Source: an uncultured Olegusella sp.
Lineage (GTDB): Bacteria; Actinomycetota; Coriobacteriia; Coriobacteriales; Atopobiaceae
Direction: 5' to 3'
Assembly: GCF_947253395.1 (NCBI RefSeq)
Contig: NZ_CAMXYY010000053.1
Location: forward strand, 1-10,393
Length of the DNA stretch: 10,393 bases
Shown: piece by piece, positions 1-5,860 of the stretch
Position numbering within the stretch: position 1 is the stretch's first letter
How the letters are laid out: each line of letters begins with the position of its first letter
Made by a program: the position numbers and the translations under genes
Notes under the pieces: model-generated
The model's input: the letters and a program-made list of their open reading frames with translations, nothing else
Databases searched by the model: none
What the model was told of the DNA's origin: nothing

Positions 1-1
1 T

Positions 2-52
2 ACCAACCTGGGCATTGACTCTAACATGGCTCGGCGCATTACTACGTATTAG
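2..52 (+). CDS. Probable C-terminal tail of an unidentified upstream gene (partial)
   Basis: The first bases stay open in frame 2 and encode about 16 residues ending in ARRITTY, closed by TAG at 50-52. Codon choice in this frame (GGC, ATT, GAC, AAC, CGC) resembles the neighbouring genes better than frame 3, which is also open and stops at 57-59 but uses rare-looking CTA and TTA codons. Too little is present to assign a family. That this is a real gene end is inferred from its position upstream of the feo genes and a following hairpin. Confidence 0.3.
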   Translation, partial: TNLGIDSNMARRITTY

Positions 53-66
53 GTACTAGGGAAAAC

Positions 67-81
67 GCCGCATCTTGCGGC
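67..81 (+). terminator. Short GC-rich hairpin after the upstream gene
   Basis: GCCGCA (67-72) and TGCGGC (76-81) are perfect complements around a TCT loop. No T-run follows on the + strand, so it is a poor intrinsic terminator in that direction. On the - strand the hairpin is followed by GTTTTCCC, so it might act there or only stabilise the 3' end of the upstream transcript. A second weak hairpin (CGTCT 92-96 / AGACG 106-110) follows. I see no convincing Fur- or DtxR-type box in 53-162. Confidence 0.25.
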
Positions 82-162
82 ACTCCATAGGCGTCTTTAT
101 GTGGGAGACGTCAGATGTGTATGTTGTCGCAGAACTCGCGGCTAAATCAGGAGGGAAGAGAG

Positions 163-384
163 ATGGCTACTCTCAGAGATGTGAAGGTTGGAAGCAGCGC
201 TGTTGTTACCAAACTCACAGGCACAGGCGCTATCAAGCGGCGCATTATGGATATGGGCCTGACCAAGGGTACCGAAATTTATGTGCGCAAAGTCGCACCT
301 CTCGGTGATCCTATTGAGATTACCGTGAGGGGTTATGAGCTGAGTATTCGTAAGGATGAAGCAGAAAACGTTGAGGTTGCGTAA
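163..384 (+). CDS. feoA: FeoA family ferrous iron transport accessory protein
   Basis: This 73-residue cytoplasmic protein has the size and SH3-like beta-barrel pattern of FeoA, the small partner that supports FeoB-driven Fe2+ uptake. Visible features are the opening ATLRDVKVGSSAVVTKL, the central RRIMDMGLTKGTEI block (the family's typical R-R-L-x-x-M-G-L-x-x-G pattern) and the ending EITVRGYELSIRKDEAENVEV, which matches the usual G-Y-x-L-S-L-R-K-x-E-A tail. The ATG at 163 is chosen because AGGAGG at 149-154 lies 8 bases upstream. An in-frame ATG at 115 would add 16 residues with no ribosome binding site and no family resemblance. feoB follows after 121 bases on the same strand, so the two are probably one transcript. 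No FeoC gene is seen. Confidence 0.93.
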   Translation: MATLRDVKVGSSAVVTKLTGTGAIKRRIMDMGLTKGTEIYVRKVAPLGDPIEITVRGYELSIRKDEAENVEVA

Positions 385-407
385 GTAGAGCGGCGTATCA
401 CATTTTT

Positions 408-466
408 TTGCATAAAGAGTTCGGCTCGTCTAACAAAATGGCAACGCCACGTGCCTAAAATCGTGG
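408..466 (+). promoter_or_regulatory. feoA-feoB spacer: weak hairpin and possible promoter-like pair
   Basis: The 121-base gap is longer than usual for co-transcribed feo genes. It holds a TTGCAT (408-413) and TAACAA (431-436) pair separated by 17 bases, which is a poor promoter match, and a small stem CCACG (447-451) / CGTGG (462-466) with a 10-base loop. No T-run follows the stem, so it does not look like a terminator. It could adjust feoB expression relative to feoA, but nothing here proves it. Confidence 0.2.
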
Positions 467-505
467 TAGTACGCTTTGTGCGTGCAGTAATAAGAAAGGT
501 TTGGA

Positions 506-2767
506 ATGGCAGATAAGACTTACATTGCGCTTGCGGGCAATCCTAACTGCGGCAAGACCACACTTTTTAATGAGTTGACGGGTTCTAATGGCTATGTCGG
601 CAACTGGCCAGGTGTTACCGTTGAAAAAAAGCAGGCACCTTGGCTTGCCGATAGAAAGATTGAGTTTGTTGACCTCCCAGGAATTTATTCCTTGTCTCCC
701 TATTCTCCTGAAGAGACGGTTTCTCGTGATTACCTGCTGGATAGTCGCCCCACTGCGACGATTAATCTTGTCGATGTAACTAATCTTGAGCGCAATCTCT
801 ATCTCACAACGCAGGTTCTTGAGACAGGCTGTCCTGTGGTAGTAGGTCTCAACATGTGCGATTTACTCAAAGAGCGTGGTGATGTTATTGATACCAAAGC
901 TTTGTCTGAGAAGCTTGGTGTGCCCGTGCTAGAGGTTTCAGCTTTGCGTAATCAGGGACTGAATGAGCTGGTGAAGACTGCCGTTTCCGCTGGCAAAGCT
1001 GGCAAGGCTGCTACGGGTGTTAAATGCTTCCCCGCAGATGTAGAAGATGCGCTTAGCAAGATAGCAGTTCGTATTGAAGGTAAATGCGCAGTTAACTTAG
1101 TGCGTTGGTACGCCATCAAGATCTTTGAGCGCGATGCGGTAGCCGTTGACTCACTGAAGCTTTCTCAGACAATGCTTTCTGAGCTTGATGCAATCATATC
1201 TACGGTTGAAACTGAGCGTAATGATGATGCTGAAGACATCATTGCTTCTGAGCGTTACGAATGGATTTCTGGTGTTATGGATGCCTGCGTTAAAAAGGCA
1301 CCCAAAAAGCTTACGCGCTCTCAGAAGATTGACAAAATTATCACCAATCGTTTTTTGGGTTTGCCTATCTTTATGCTCGTTATGATTGGTGTGTATTGGC
1401 TTGCCATCTCGACTGTCGGTACGGGTGCTACCGACTGGGTTAATGACAATCTCTTTAGTGATGGCTGGGAGCTCTTTGGCATGGCCATGCCTTCGATTCC
1501 AGCTGTTGTGACGGGTTGGCTTGAGGCAGCGGGCGCAAGTGCGCTGGTCACCAGCCTTGTAGTTGATGGCGTTGTTACAGGTGTTGGTGCTATTTTGGGC
1601 TTTGTACCTCAGATGACCGTGCTGTTTGTCTTGCTTTGCTTCCTTGAGGATTGCGGCTATATGAGCCGCGTTGCCTTTGTGATGGATCGCGCATTCCGTC
1701 GTTTTGGTTTGTCTGGCAAGTCTTTTATTCCTATTTTGATTAGCTCTGGTTGTGGTGTTCCTGGCGTTCTTGCTACCAAGACCATTGAAAACGAGCGTGA
1801 TCGCCGCATGACCGCTATGGTTACGACTTTTATTCCGTGTGGTGCCAAACTGCCCATCATTTCTCTGCTTATGGGCGCACTGATTGGTGGCGTTAAGGCA
1901 TGGTGGATTGCGCCATTTTTCTATTTCCTTGGTGTGCTTGCGGTTATTGTGTCTGCCATCATGCTCAAGAAAACCAAGCCCTTCTTGGGTGAGCCTGCTC
2001 CCTTTGTGATGGAGTTGCCTGATTACCACTTCCCCTCGATTAAGTCTTGGTTCTTGCATGTGTGGGAGCGTGTTAAGAGCTTTATTGTCAAGGCAGGTAC
2101 CATTATCTTTGCGTCAACGGTAGTGGTGTGGTTCCTCTCCAACTTTGGTTTTGCTGGGTGGGAAGGCGGCAGCGGTGCTTTTGGGTACCTGCCTGGCATG
2201 GAGGGCGCTCCCGATGAGTTTATTGACTACTCTGTGCTTGCTGGATTCTCTGGTCTCATTGCTTGGATTTTTGCACCTTTAGGCTTTGTTAGCTGGAAGG
2301 CAACTGCTATGTCGGTTATGGGACTAGTTGCCAAGGAAAATATTGTTTCTACCTTTGCCACGCTTTCGTCTTTGGGTGATGCAGGGGAAACTGACCCCTC
2401 CATGTGGGCTGCCTTTGGCCAGATGTTTGCTGCGAATGGTGTGGTCAATACCGGCGCGATGCTTGGTTTTGTTGCCTTTAATATGCTCTGCGCACCCTGC
2501 TTTGCTGCCATGGGTACCATCAAGCGTCAGATGGATGATACTAAGTGGTTCTGGGCAGCGATTGGTTATGAGTGCCTCTTTGGTTGGGTTGTCGGCATGA
2601 TAATCAATCAGCTCTATGGTCTGATTGTTTACGGCAGCTTTGGTTTTTGGACGCTGGTGGCGTTTGTGTTGCTCGCAGCTATGTTGTTCCAGCTCTTCCG
2701 CCCGGTGCCTACGCATGAGCATAAGGACAACAAAATCCTGACAAAGCTTAGCGAGCAATCCCAGTAA
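506..2767 (+). CDS. feoB: FeoB ferrous iron transporter with N-terminal G domain
   Basis: FeoB is the inner-membrane Fe2+ permease with a fused GTP-binding domain. The 753-residue length is normal. The G domain is complete: G1 GNPNCGKTT (11-19), the G2 region NWPGVTVE (33-40), G3 DLPG (56-59) and G4 NMCD (116-119). A linker to about residue 285 precedes the membrane domain, which carries both Gate regions: SSGCGVPG around Cys416 and FIPCGAKLP around Cys445. Several further hydrophobic helices follow, with ENIVSTFATL and NMLCAPCFAAMGTIKRQ near the end, as in the FeoB C-terminal domain. The ATG at 506 has AAAGG at 495-499. The tail after the last helix is short and charged, with no fused FeoC. 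It is paired with feoA upstream and ended by the terminator at 2808-2845. Regulation by iron is expected from the family, but I cannot point to an operator. Confidence 0.97.
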   Translation: MADKTYIALAGNPNCGKTTLFNELTGSNGYVGNWPGVTVEKKQAPWLADRKIEFVDLPGIYSLSPYSPEETVSRDYLLDSRPTATINLVDVTNLERNLYLTTQVLETGCPVVVGLNMCDLLKERGDVIDTKALSEKLGVPVLEVSALRNQGLNELVKTAVSAGKAGKAATGVKCFPADVEDALSKIAVRIEGKCAVNLVRWYAIKIFERDAVAVDSLKLSQTMLSELDAIISTVETERNDDAEDIIASERYEWISGVMDACVKKAPKKLTRSQKIDKIITNRFLGLPIFMLVMIGVYWLAISTVGTGATDWVNDNLFSDGWELFGMAMPSIPAVVTGWLEAAGASALVTSLVVDGVVTGVGAILGFVPQMTVLFVLLCFLEDCGYMSRVAFVMDRAFRRFGLSGKSFIPILISSGCGVPGVLATKTIENERDRRMTAMVTTFIPCGAKLPIISLLMGALIGGVKAWWIAPFFYFLGVLAVIVSAIMLKKTKPFLGEPAPFVMELPDYHFPSIKSWFLHVWERVKSFIVKAGTIIFASTVVVWFLSNFGFAGWEGGSGAFGYLPGMEGAPDEFIDYSVLAGFSGLIAWIFAPLGFVSWKATAMSVMGLVAKENIVSTFATLSSLGDAGETDPSMWAAFGQMFAANGVVNTGAMLGFVAFNMLCAPCFAAMGTIKRQMDDTKWFWAAIGYECLFGWVVGMIINQLYGLIVYGSFGFWTLVAFVLLAAMLFQLFRPVPTHEHKDNKILTKLSEQSQ

Positions 2768-2807
2768 GGCGTTGTTTCATCCGGCTTGATGTGCACGTCG
2801 TAATCTG

Positions 2808-2845
2808 GAGCTGTATCAGAAGTTACTTCTGGTACAGCTCTTTTT
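2808..2845 (+). terminator. Strong intrinsic terminator after feoB
   Basis: GAGCTGTA (2808-2815) pairs with TACAGCTC (2833-2840), and inside it CAGAAG (2817-2822) pairs with CTTCTG (2826-2831) around a TTA loop. T2816 and G2832 form a U-G wobble, giving a continuous 15-bp stem. TTTTT (2841-2845) follows directly. It closes the feo unit 40 bases after its stop codon. Confidence 0.93.
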
Positions 2846-3102
2846 CGTCTCTATCCTCATCTCAGTTTGGGGCAGATGGATAAGTAAGTCCTCCCGTATC
2901 AAACATACGTATGTCTGTATCCCACAGGGCGCTCAGGCAGAGATCCTCTCAGGGTTATTCATCGTTGCGGACACTTTTGTGTCTCAACTGCGTTACAGCT
3001 GCTGCGGCCATCCTGTGCTGCGTGCATAATACTTGCATGTTCGTGCGGGTTGTCTTGGTATCAAGTTTTACCACGACAACAAGCAGCAATTTGGAGGTGC
3101 AT
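2846..3102 (+). promoter_or_regulatory. Upstream region of the 2-hydroxyacid dehydrogenase gene with two palindromes
   Basis: The non-coding stretch between the feo terminator and the dehydrogenase start carries a perfect 12-bp palindrome ACATACGTATGT (2903-2914) and a hairpin-like repeat GACAC-TTTT-GTGTC (2970-2983). The second sits between TTG (2965-2967) and CAA (2985-2987), loosely recalling TTG-TG...CA-CAA operators such as Rex sites, but the outer arms do not match in register. A CATAAT at 3025-3030 is the best -10 candidate, without a good -35. Which of these controls the gene is unproven. An in-frame open stretch from 2911 is rejected as coding. Confidence 0.35.
3092..3096 (+). promoter_or_regulatory. 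Ribosome binding site fixing the dehydrogenase start
   Basis: GGAGG lies 6 bases before ATG 3103. It decides the start in favour of 3103 over the in-frame ATG at 2911, which has no such site and would put 64 unrelated residues ahead of the Rossmann motif. Confidence 0.85.
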
Positions 3103-4068
3103 ATGAAGGCAAGAAAGATCGGTATCATCGGAGTGGGTCATGTTGGTGCTCATGTGATGTTTGATATGGCAGTCCTCGGTATTGCCGATGAAATTATTCT
3201 TGTAGACATTAACGACAAAAAGTCTGCCTGCGAGACCCAAGATCTCTTCGATAGCTTGTCTTTGTTACCGCATCGCGTTCGTGTTCGTGTGGGTGATATT
3301 GAGGATTTAGCTGATGCTGATGTAGTGGTAAATGCCTCGGGCAAGGTCTCTCTGCTCATAGGTAGCACTGATCGTACGCGTGAGCTGCGCTATACCATCC
3401 CTGCAGTGCATACTTGGGTTGACCGCCTGCGCACGTCTGGCTTTGACGGTATATTGATCGATATTTCTAATCCGTGTGACGTGGTTACACGTGAGATTGC
3501 CTTGGGCCTGGGGCTTCCCAAAGGTCGTGTATTTGGCACAGGCACTGGTTTGGATACCGCGCGTTTGGTATCGCGTTTGGCAGAAGAGACGGGCATCGGC
3601 CACAAGTCAATTACTGCTTTTATGATTGGTGAGCACGGGAGCGCACAGTTTTGTCCGTGGTCGTGCGTGAGTTTTGCTGGTGTGTCTTTAAGCGAGATGG
3701 CAAAACGTGACGAGAAGTTTGCCTTTGATCACGACAAGATAGAAGATCTTGCGCGCCAAGGTGGTTGGGTTACCTTTGCGGGCAAGCAGTGTACGGAGTA
3801 TGCTATTGCGTTGACGGCTGCACGCATGGCTCAGGCTGTGCTACATGATGAGAAGCTCATTATGCCTGCAAGCGCTTTGCTTGAGGGAGAGTATGGCGAG
3901 CAGGACATTTACGTGGGTATTCCTGTAGTAATTGGAGCTGGAGGTGTCGAGCAGATCCATGAGCTGCCGCTAACCGCAACAGAGCTTGCGCGCTTCCACG
4001 ACTGCTGCGAGAGCATTCGCACCAACATGGCGCTTGCCGATGAGTTATATCCCGAAAAGCAAGCGTAG
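3103..4068 (+). CDS. L-lactate/malate dehydrogenase family enzyme, L-2-hydroxyisocaproate dehydrogenase-like
   Basis: This 321-residue cytoplasmic NAD-dependent 2-hydroxyacid dehydrogenase reduces a 2-oxo acid with NADH. The Rossmann motif is GVGHVG (10-15), with Asp35 placed to bind the NAD ribose. NPCD (123-126) and GTGTGLDTAR (145-154) follow. Asp151, Arg154 and His178 (in GEHGSAQF) match the family's catalytic Asp168/Arg171/His195 spacing. The substrate loop, GKVSLLIGSTDRTREL (80-95), lacks the lactate dehydrogenase pattern Q-K-P-G-E-T-R. From memory it lines up better with Lactobacillus L-2-hydroxyisocaproate dehydrogenase (G-N-I-K-...-T-G-D-R-F-A-E-L), placing Arg91 as the mobile-loop arginine. 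That points to a larger branched or aromatic 2-oxo acid, though lactate dehydrogenase activity remains possible. The ATG at 3103 has GGAGG at 3092-3096. It is monocistronic: terminators flank it on both sides. Confidence 0.88.
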   Translation: MKARKIGIIGVGHVGAHVMFDMAVLGIADEIILVDINDKKSACETQDLFDSLSLLPHRVRVRVGDIEDLADADVVVNASGKVSLLIGSTDRTRELRYTIPAVHTWVDRLRTSGFDGILIDISNPCDVVTREIALGLGLPKGRVFGTGTGLDTARLVSRLAEETGIGHKSITAFMIGEHGSAQFCPWSCVSFAGVSLSEMAKRDEKFAFDHDKIEDLARQGGWVTFAGKQCTEYAIALTAARMAQAVLHDEKLIMPASALLEGEYGEQDIYVGIPVVIGAGGVEQIHELPLTATELARFHDCCESIRTNMALADELYPEKQA

Positions 4069-4100
4069 GTCCAGCATAATTGAGCTGTAAGACTGACTAT

Positions 4101-4134
4101 AAAGCGTGTCTATCAAATGGTAGGCACGCTTTTT
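4101..4134 (+). terminator. Intrinsic terminator after the dehydrogenase gene
   Basis: AAAGCGTGTCTA (4101-4112) pairs with TAGGCACGCTTT (4121-4132) around an 8-base loop, with one U-G wobble, and runs into TTTT (4131-4134). The A-rich left arm and T-rich right end suggest it could work in both directions. It separates the dehydrogenase from the restriction-modification operon and marks the left edge of the A+T-rich block. Confidence 0.9.
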
Positions 4135-4185
4135 AGCATGTTTTTGATTCTCTATTAAACGGAGCTTCGAGGTTATTTTGATGTC

Positions 4186-4203
4186 TATATGGGGACATAT
4201 AAT
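4186..4203 (+). promoter_or_regulatory. Promoter (-10) of the R-M operon within a dyad symmetry
   Basis: A perfect TATAAT is at 4198-4203. It overlaps the right arm of the inverted repeat TATATG (4186-4191)-GGGA-CATATA (4196-4201). The -35 is poor: TTATTT (4173-4178) at 19 bases, or TTGATG (4178-4183) at 14. Transcription would begin near 4210, giving a leader of about 30 bases to the GTG at 4243 and excluding the upstream in-frame ATG at 4189. A protein bound to the dyad would block this promoter, which would fit autoregulation, but no separate controller gene is seen. Confidence 0.55.
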
Positions 4204-4242
4204 AAAAACAGCAGAAATTATTTGTTAATTGGAGAGGTATAC

Positions 4243-5070
4243 GTGAGCAACCACCTATCACCATTTTGTAAATGGGCTGGCGGTAAAGGGCAACTCCTTG
4301 ACCGCCTTCGTGATCGTACTCCCAAATTGTATAAGTCTTACTATGAGCCATTTGTTGGTGCTGGTGCAGTACTATTCGGTTTTGAGCCCAACGCTGCGTA
4401 CGTTAACGATGTAAACGCTCAGCTTATCAATACATATGTCGCCATTCGCGACGATTTAGATGCCCTTATGGAAGTACTTGATGTATTGGATAGCGGGTTT
4501 GGTGATAACCCAAAAACTTATTACTATGCTGTTCGCCAGACTTATAACAATAAGCTTGCAGCAGAAGAAATAGATACTGAACTTGCAGCAATGTTCGTTT
4601 TTCTCAATAAACATTGTTTCAATGGACTTTATCGCGTTAATGCAAAAGGTCAGTTTAACGTTCCGTTTAATAATAGTACTCGAGCATCTTATGATGCGAA
4701 CAATCTCAAAGCAGTATCGGAATACCTGCAAAAGGTTGATATAAGTTGCGGAGATTTTGAAATGGCTTGTGATACCGCGCAAGCAAACGATTTTATATTT
4801 TTTGATAGTCCTTATGCACCGCTTAATGACACATCATTTGAGGCGTATACCAAAGAGGGTTTTTCTCGCGAAGATCATGAGCGTCTAGCCCAGGTATTTC
4901 GTCGTCTTGATGCACGTGGATGTTATTGTATGCTTACAAATCACAACACAAACTTTATCAAAGAACTTTATAAGGATTATTTCATTGAGGTTGTACCAGT
5001 TAAACGCATGATCAACTCTAACGCCAGTAAACGTACAGGTGAGGAAGTGATCATCCGGAACTATGACTAA
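4243..5070 (+). CDS. dpnM: Dam-like DNA adenine-N6 methylase, DpnM (M1.DpnII) type
   Basis: This 275-residue enzyme is expected to methylate adenine in GATC and protect the chromosome from the endonuclease encoded downstream. It has the alpha-class (D12/Dam) order: CKWAGGKGQ (9-17) and FVGAG (37-41) for S-adenosylmethionine binding, then LNKHCFNGLYRVNAKGQFNVPF, typical of Dam and DpnM, then motif IV. Motif IV reads DSPY (188-191) instead of the usual DPPY. The rest resembles DpnM of Streptococcus pneumoniae closely, as far as I recall that sequence, and the C-terminus EEVIIRNYD matches. The GTG at 4243 is preferred: GGAGAGG (4231-4237) precedes it and the alternative ATG at 4189 lies ahead of the likely transcription start. 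Its 3' end overlaps the next gene by 8 bases. G+C is clearly lower than in the flanking genes, suggesting transfer. Confidence 0.93.
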   Translation: MSNHLSPFCKWAGGKGQLLDRLRDRTPKLYKSYYEPFVGAGAVLFGFEPNAAYVNDVNAQLINTYVAIRDDLDALMEVLDVLDSGFGDNPKTYYYAVRQTYNNKLAAEEIDTELAAMFVFLNKHCFNGLYRVNAKGQFNVPFNNSTRASYDANNLKAVSEYLQKVDISCGDFEMACDTAQANDFIFFDSPYAPLNDTSFEAYTKEGFSREDHERLAQVFRRLDARGCYCMLTNHNTNFIKELYKDYFIEVVPVKRMINSNASKRTGEEVIIRNYD

Positions 5071-5860
5071 ACAATTAGATCCCTACTTTGTAGATGATTT
5101 AGGGTCACTTTATTTGGGCGATTCATTTAAGGTTCTACCTGAGCTACCTTCTGAAAGTGTGGATATCGTTTTTGCCGATCCACCCTATTTTCTCAGTAAT
5201 AACGGCATATCGTGTAGCGGTGGAAAACAGGTTTCAGTCAACAAAGGAAAGTGGGACGAGGGCTATACGCTCGAGCAAAAACATAACTTTAATCGTAGCT
5301 GGGTACGTATGTGTAAACGCCTACTGAAAGACACGGGTACTATCTGGATTTCAGGATCGATGCACAATATCTATTCAGTGGGGATGGCGCTTGAACAAGA
5401 GGGGTTCAAAATAATCAATAACATTACTTGGCAGAAAACCAATCCACCTCCAAATTTAGCTTGTCGCTGCTTTACTCATTCAACTGAAACAATACTTTGG
5501 GCGAAAAAAGACATTAAAAAGGCAAAGTACACTTTTAACTATGAAGATATGAAAGCTGCCAATGGTGGCAAGCAGATGAAAGATGTTTGGATAGGCCCAC
5601 TGACCAAGCAGTCAGAAAAAGTCGAAGGCAAACATCCAACTCAAAAGCCTGAGTATCTACTAGAACGTATTATTTTGGCATCCACTCATTTTGGGGATGT
5701 TGTTCTCGATCCGTTCTTAGGTTCGGGGACTACTGCAGTAGTAGCAAAAAGACTGGGCAGACGCTATATCGGCATTGATGCAAGTGAAAGCTACCTCAAT
5801 ATTGCAAAGCGGCGTCTTGATAAGGAGCAGCTAGGACTATTTGATGAAGGGATGGTTTAA
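5063..5860 (+). CDS. dpnA: DpnA-type DNA adenine methylase (second methylase of a DpnII system)
   Basis: This 265-residue beta-class DNA methylase carries motif IV near the N-terminus, DPPYFLS (39-45), then WISGSMHNIYSVGMALEQEGF and ITWQKTNPPPNLACR. Near the C-terminus are HPTQKPEYLLE and DPFLGSGTTAVVAKRLGRRYIGID, the S-adenosylmethionine-binding part. The order and wording match DpnA of the S. pneumoniae DpnII system closely. DpnA methylates GATC and, unlike DpnM, also acts on single-stranded DNA, so it can protect DNA entering by transformation. The ATG at 5063 sits inside ATGACTAA, which also ends the first methylase; a proper Shine-Dalgarno is lacking (GAGG at 5041 is too far), so translational coupling is likely. 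The frame has a stop at 5048-5050 and no other start. It ends in TAATG, overlapping the endonuclease start by one base. Confidence 0.95.
   Translation: MTKQLDPYFVDDLGSLYLGDSFKVLPELPSESVDIVFADPPYFLSNNGISCSGGKQVSVNKGKWDEGYTLEQKHNFNRSWVRMCKRLLKDTGTIWISGSMHNIYSVGMALEQEGFKIINNITWQKTNPPPNLACRCFTHSTETILWAKKDIKKAKYTFNYEDMKAANGGKQMKDVWIGPLTKQSEKVEGKHPTQKPEYLLERIILASTHFGDVVLDPFLGSGTTAVVAKRLGRRYIGIDASESYLNIAKRRLDKEQLGLFDEGMV

Noticed and set aside
113..123. AGATGTGTAT resembling a sequencing-library transposon end
   Set aside because: Only ten bases match and the following bases differ, so chance is the simplest explanation.
115..162. Longer FeoA starting at ATG 115
   Set aside because: The added residues match no FeoA, and AGGAGG at 149-154 clearly serves ATG 163.
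1151..2059. 302-residue open frame on the - strand inside feoB
   Set aside because: It lies wholly antisense to a well supported FeoB, is rich in Asn, His and Arg as expected of a shadow frame, and has no recognisable domain.
2911..3102. In-frame N-terminal extension of the dehydrogenase (64 residues)
   Set aside because: It is Cys/Ser/Thr-rich without family similarity, lacks a ribosome binding site, and the Rossmann motif starts right after ATG 3103, which has GGAGG.
4189..4242. In-frame extension of the first methylase from ATG 4189
   Set aside because: It overlaps the probable promoter dyad and TATAAT, has no ribosome binding site, and the GTG at 4243 has GGAGAGG and a family-like start.
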